64,000 bases of DNA from Phytoactinopolyspora limicola. GTDB taxonomy: Bacteria > Actinomycetota > Actinomycetes > Jiangellales > Jiangellaceae. Shown piece after piece: positions 60,746 to 64,000 of this stretch (positions are counted from its first letter, which is position 1; the number at the start of each line of letters is the position of its first letter). The position numbers were made by a program, and so were the translations under genes. Location: contig NZ_JAAOEN010000020.1 in assembly GCF_011320225.1 (NCBI RefSeq), positions 1 to 64,000 on the forward strand, read 5' to 3'. The notes under the pieces are model-generated. The model had not been told where the DNA came from. It worked only from the letters and a program-made list of their open reading frames with translations, and did no database searches.

Positions 60746-62062
60746 ATGGTGTTGCCGAGCCGCTTCCGTGTGGGAGTCCTAGTGCTCACTTTCGCCGCCG
60801 CATTCGTGTCGCTCGCGGCCGCACCATTTCATGGAACGGTGCTGCCGCTGCGGGCCGACGGACTGGCCCTGAATTCGGCGGGCGAGGTCGTCGTGGTCGA
60901 AGCCGGCACCGAAGCGACCTACCATCCGGGTACAAGTGTGTTGTCCTCCGTGGGGGACGACTCGCCGGCGTGGGCTGCCGCGGCGGCCAAACGCGTCTGG
61001 TTCGGGTCCGGAGACCCACCTCTGGGTGCTTATCCGGAGATGGCCGAGCGGGCGCTCCGGGATATTCGCCTGCTGACCAATAGTGCTACCGGAGCGTCGA
61101 TGGCTGCGCCGGTCACCGCGTGGCGGTATGTGTGGCCGCGTGACGCCGCTTTCGTCGCCGCCGCGTTGGCCACGAGTGGCTACCATGCCGAGGCTGCCTT
61201 GGTCCTGGAATTCCTGGCCGGAGTGGCGCCGGAGGACGGACTGTGGGAAGCCCGGTATCGCGTGGACGGTTCGGGTCCGGTGGCGGATGGCCGGGCGCCG
61301 CAGATGGATGGGGCCGGTTGGGTGGCGTGGGCTACCTGGCTCGCGGTGGAAACCGCGCCCGGTCCGGCCCACGCGGAGTTGGTGGTCGAGATGATGGGCC
61401 CCGCCGTGGTGGCCTCGGCGGACGCGATGGTGGCATCCGTGGGGGACGACGGGCTACCTGCGCCGTCGTCCGATTACTGGGAGCGACCCGAGAGCGAGGT
61501 GACCATTGGCACGGTCGGGCCGATGTCATTGGGGTTGAGATCAGCGATTGCGCTGGCACCGAGTCTTGACGTGGATCCGGAGCCGTGGCGTGATGCGGCT
61601 ACGCGCCTTGATGCGGCCATCGACCGGGAGTTTCGCCCGCATGGATATCCGCGGACGGTGCCCCGTGGTGGGCTCGACGCCGCGGTGAGCTTCCTCGCAC
61701 CACCGTTCGCACCGCCGTCGCCGTCCGTGCGAGCGGCGGTGCTGGAGACCGAGCGAGCCCTGCTAGTCCCCAACGGTGGGCATCGGCCGGGAGAAAAATG
61801 GCGGAACGATGCGAACGTCGCTTGGACACCCGAGACGGCGATGTTGGCGTTGGCGCTGGCTGGCCAGGGCGATGTAGCCGAGGCCCAGCGGCTATTGGAC
61901 TTCCTGGACGCACATCGCACGCCCCTGGGATCGTTGCCGGAGAAGGTGGACGCGAGCGGGCGGCCGGCGTCGGTCGCTCCGTTGGGCCTGACCGGGGCCA
62001 TCGTCGTGCTGGCGGTCGCTGAGCTGGAGCGTGGACTCCCAGTGGTGCCGGCGGTCACGTGA
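60746..62062 (+). CDS. Exported GH15-like glycoside hydrolase-type protein
   Basis: A 438-residue protein with an N-terminal signal or anchor helix (VGVLVLTFAAAFVSLAAAPF) and an alpha/alpha toroid domain. VTAWRYVWPRDAAFVAAALA and APSSDYWERPESE resemble glucoamylase/glucodextranase motifs, with acidic residues at expected places. The true catalytic pair cannot be named with certainty, so it may be inactive or act on another polysaccharide. The gene has no ribosome binding site; see the -10 element upstream. Confidence 0.75.
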   Translation: MVLPSRFRVGVLVLTFAAAFVSLAAAPFHGTVLPLRADGLALNSAGEVVVVEAGTEATYHPGTSVLSSVGDDSPAWAAAAAKRVWFGSGDPPLGAYPEMAERALRDIRLLTNSATGASMAAPVTAWRYVWPRDAAFVAAALATSGYHAEAALVLEFLAGVAPEDGLWEARYRVDGSGPVADGRAPQMDGAGWVAWATWLAVETAPGPAHAELVVEMMGPAVVASADAMVASVGDDGLPAPSSDYWERPESEVTIGTVGPMSLGLRSAIALAPSLDVDPEPWRDAATRLDAAIDREFRPHGYPRTVPRGGLDAAVSFLAPPFAPPSPSVRAAVLETERALLVPNGGHRPGEKWRNDANVAWTPETAMLALALAGQGDVAEAQRLLDFLDAHRTPLGSLPEKVDASGRPASVAPLGLTGAIVVLAVAELERGLPVVPAVT

Positions 62063-62149
62063 CGTGCTCCTGGGGTGGGCCGGCGCGGTGACGGCGCCAC
62101 CGACACCTAAGTTTGCATTTCGCTTGCAATTGTTAGCTAGAGTGGAGGT

Positions 62150-62548
62150 ATGGCCCCACCCAACATCGGCGACTTCCTTCGCGAGCAGCGGCGAACAGCC
62201 CAGCTCTCGTTGAGGCAGCTCGCCGATCTCACGGGGGTGAGTAACCCGTATCTGAGCCAGATCGAGCGCGGGCTGCGCAAGCCTTCGGCCGAGGTGTTGC
62301 AGCAGATCGCCAAAGCGCTGCGGATCTCCTCGGAGGCGCTGTATGTTCGGGCGGGTCTCCTCGATGAGCCAGGTCACGATCGCTCGGTGGAAGCGGCGAT
62401 CCTCGCCGACCCGGCCATCAGCCAGGCACAGAAACGGGCCATGCTCGAGGTCTACATGTCGTTCCGGTCGGCCAATGGTGCTGGCGGCGACGCCGGTTCC
62501 GAGCCGGACGGCTCGGCTCCTGAAGAAGACGATGATCACGAGAGGTGA
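62150..62548 (+). CDS. XRE-family transcriptional regulator (Rv0474-like)
   Basis: A 132-residue regulator: HTH at about 10-65 (SLRQLADLTGVSNPYLSQIERGLRKPSAEVLQQIAKAL), then a helical middle part VRAGLLDE and an acidic tail. In M. tuberculosis the gene next to hbhA, Rv0474, encodes this type. GGAGG ends one base before the ATG at 62150. Upstream TTTGCATTTCGCTTGCAATTG, in a locally AT-rich promoter, may be its binding site. The next gene begins about at the stop. Confidence 0.9.
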   Translation: MAPPNIGDFLREQRRTAQLSLRQLADLTGVSNPYLSQIERGLRKPSAEVLQQIAKALRISSEALYVRAGLLDEPGHDRSVEAAILADPAISQAQKRAMLEVYMSFRSANGAGGDAGSEPDGSAPEEDDDHER

Positions 62549-62553
62549 TGATG

Positions 62554-63342
62554 ATGACCAACGATCCCAAGGCCGTCCGGGCGTTGGCCGGTGCCGCTGA
62601 CCTGGCCGCGACGTCGCTGCGCGAGTTGTCCGAGCGGGTCGCCGACGCCGTTGCCGACGAACGATTCCGCACCGAGGTGCGCCAGCGGTTCAGCCAGCTT
62701 TCCGGCCGAGTTAATGCCGTGGTGACCGATGACCAAACACGCGAGGACGTGCGCCGGCGAATGTCCGAACTCCGGGCCGACGCCAAGGCGTTCGGAGACG
62801 AGCTGCCGGGTCGAGTCAAAGAACTGCCGGCGAAGGTTGCCGGTTGGCAGGCCCGGGCCCGGGACGCGTTCACGTGGGAGCGCCGGCACGAGCTGATGAC
62901 CGAGATCCCGGCCAAGATGCGCGACGCCGCGAGCCAAGCCGCGGAACAGGCCGCCCATACCTACGACGAACTCGCCGAGCGTGGCGAGAGCGCGGTGGCC
63001 CGTTGGCGGGGTGACTACGACCGCACCCTGGGGCAACACGTCGTCTCCATCCGCGAGCGGGTGGCCGACGCCGCCGATGACGTCGCGGACGCCGCCGACA
63101 AGATCGCCGACGACCTCGAGCAGCGAGCCGACGACCTCGAGCAGCGAGCCGATGGCCTTGAGCAGCAAGCGGAGGGGCTTGAGCAGCAAGCGGAGGGGCT
63201 TGAGCAGCAAGCGGAGGGGCTTGAGCAGCAAGCGGAGGGGCTTGAGCAGCGAGCCGAGGCGTTCGAGCAGCCGGCCGACGTTGATGGTGGCGGGCCGGAG
63301 TCTGCGTCGGACGACGTTCCGGGGCCACGTGATCCTGCCTGA
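62554..63342 (+). CDS. HbhA-like helical protein with heptad repeats
   Basis: A 262-residue, almost wholly helical protein. Residues to about 150 resemble heparin-binding hemagglutinin (VRALAGAADLAATSLRELSE). Where HbhA has a Lys/Ala/Pro-rich tail, here are seven heptads of the LEQQAEG type (about 189-237), encoded by 21-bp repeats. The rest is rich in acidic residues. The initiation region GTGATGATGATG contains four in-frame starts (62545, 62548, 62551, 62554); the last is best spaced from GAGAGG. Directly follows its probable regulator. Role may be surface adhesion or lipid-inclusion coating. Confidence 0.75.
   Translation: MTNDPKAVRALAGAADLAATSLRELSERVADAVADERFRTEVRQRFSQLSGRVNAVVTDDQTREDVRRRMSELRADAKAFGDELPGRVKELPAKVAGWQARARDAFTWERRHELMTEIPAKMRDAASQAAEQAAHTYDELAERGESAVARWRGDYDRTLGQHVVSIRERVADAADDVADAADKIADDLEQRADDLEQRADGLEQQAEGLEQQAEGLEQQAEGLEQQAEGLEQRAEAFEQPADVDGGGPESASDDVPGPRDPA
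63118..63264 (+). repeat. 21-bp tandem repeats in the HbhA-like gene
   Basis: Seven units of 21 bases. Four in a row are identical (63160-63243, unit starting GAGCAGCAAGCGGAGGGG), flanked by two divergent units on the left and one on the right. Unit length is a multiple of three, so copy changes keep the frame and add or remove one heptad. Confidence 0.9.
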
Positions 63343-63386
63343 GTCCGTCGTTCGACCCCGAGCATGGCGATCACCGGGGGATGAAG

Positions 63387-64000
63387 TCAGGTAGCTAATT
63401 GGGCCGCTAACTCTGCCGCGGTGGCGAGATCGTTGGCGATCATGTCCCGGTGGACGTCCGGCACGTCCATCGCGCGCACCTCGGCGAGAAGAGCGGCTGC
63501 GCTGTCTTGATGGCCGATCCGCATCCGTAGTTCGGCCAGGTAGACGAGGGCGGGGATCCGTTGATGCGGCGGAGCGTCGGCGTGCCGGGCCAGGGCGTTC
63601 TCGAGCATCTGTATTCCGGTCGCCTCGTCGCCGTGGGAGTCGGCCTGGCGAGCGGCTGCGGCCACGGAACGGGCCAGGCGGCCCTCCGCGGGTGTGGGTT
63701 GGTCCTGTGGTCCGCCGTCGGGGTCGGCATCACCCTCGGTGACCTGGCGACTGATGCGTAGCCAATTCCCGCCCGGATCGACGACCATGAATCCGCCGCG
63801 GGTCCCTTGCATGCGGCGTGGGCGGGTCATCCGGGGGATCCCCGCGATAGGAACCTTTCCAAAGCTCTCGCGTAGGCCGGCGCTGAAGGCGGCGTGTAGT
63901 GCCCCGGTGTCGGGGACGAGCACCATCACGTTCCCCATCGATTCGTTCGGGTCGAACTCGGGGATGGCGAAGAAGTGCAGCTCGATCCCACCCCGGCGGA
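63387..64000 (-). CDS. VOC-family protein with helical C-terminal extension (partial)
   Basis: The 5' end lies beyond the right edge, and the frame is open to base 64000. The visible VOC part includes GGIELHFFAIPEFDPNES and GGFMVVDPGGNWLRISRQ. From about 85 residues before the edge of this domain the protein continues into a helical region (LARSVAAAARQADSHGDEATGIQ; LAELRMRIGHQDSAAALLAEV) that looks like TPR-type helical repeats. Such VOC proteins include bleomycin-binding and glyoxalase-like enzymes. Function unknown. Confidence 0.75.
   Translation of the reverse strand, partial: RRGGIELHFFAIPEFDPNESMGNVMVLVPDTGALHAAFSAGLRESFGKVPIAGIPRMTRPRRMQGTRGGFMVVDPGGNWLRISRQVTEGDADPDGGPQDQPTPAEGRLARSVAAAARQADSHGDEATGIQMLENALARHADAPPHQRIPALVYLAELRMRIGHQDSAAALLAEVRAMDVPDVHRDMIANDLATAAELAAQLAT

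Noticed and set aside
63118-63264. A possible CRISPR-like or VNTR array.
   Set aside because: There are no spacers. The 21-bp units are in frame inside a coding gene and encode heptads.

Overview
The window is high-G+C actinobacterial chromosome. Diagnostic genes are mshD (mycothiol synthase), the orphan regulator glnR, two GAF-ANTAR antiterminators, an actinobacterial Cys-type leader peptide in front of a thiosulfate sulfurtransferase/sseC operon, a PF06089 asparaginase and an HbhA-like gene behind its XRE regulator. Gene density is bacterial, many stop/start codons overlap, and I saw no rRNA, tRNA, CRISPR array or prophage. The genus cannot be fixed from sequence alone.

Layout. 1-925: end of an IS481-like element, then a gene-free repeat block. 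926-6724: a two-component system, a beta-lactamase-fold serine hydrolase, a MurR/RpiR regulator and NamZ, all leftward, which looks like a muropeptide-recycling locus. 7049-17697: an IclR/OsmC/bicupin operon facing a dipeptide-type ABC transporter and a BCCT transporter, a probable uptake and catabolism unit of unknown substrate. 17730-24657: a lipoprotein, a large secreted subtilase, and a divergent PucR regulator/alanine dehydrogenase pair. 24641-29963: three ABC ATPase/permease pairs. 30251-36954: regulators (two GAF-ANTAR, TetR, LysR, a group-2 sigma factor), an aminotransferase and a truncated DUF2231 gene. 37014-43363: a broken yjbQ, a PopT-like transporter, a Cys-free S18 paralog behind a Zur-like box, a GDPD-like protein, an ECF sigma/anti-sigma pair, a cold-shock protein and ung. 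43794-49987: phosphate/polyphosphate genes (DUF47, CYTH-CHAD, ppk), mshD and glnR. 50148-56911: a sulfur-relay region (MoaD/ThiS-like, thioredoxin-like, leader peptide, DUF4395, sulfurtransferase, sseC, DsrE), nitrobindin and ygfZ. 56991-64000: dtd, SDR, asparaginase, APC permease, GH15-like protein, XRE regulator with an HbhA-like protein, and a VOC protein cut by the right edge.

The most unusual content is non-coding. Long intergenic palindromes fall into at least two families. P copies have outer arms related to GGTGATCGTTG; Q copies have outer arms related to CCATGATCAT and almost perfect 26-33 bp stems with 4-nt loops. A larger composite element (a module with conserved CGCAACAAGCTTCCTCAC, a hairpin with CGCTACCGCC arms, and a field of GATCAG stem-loops) occurs twice in opposite orientation, at about 345-935 and 53963-54701. 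Several of these repeats abut genes so closely that the gene's TGA stop is part of the repeat's TGATC.
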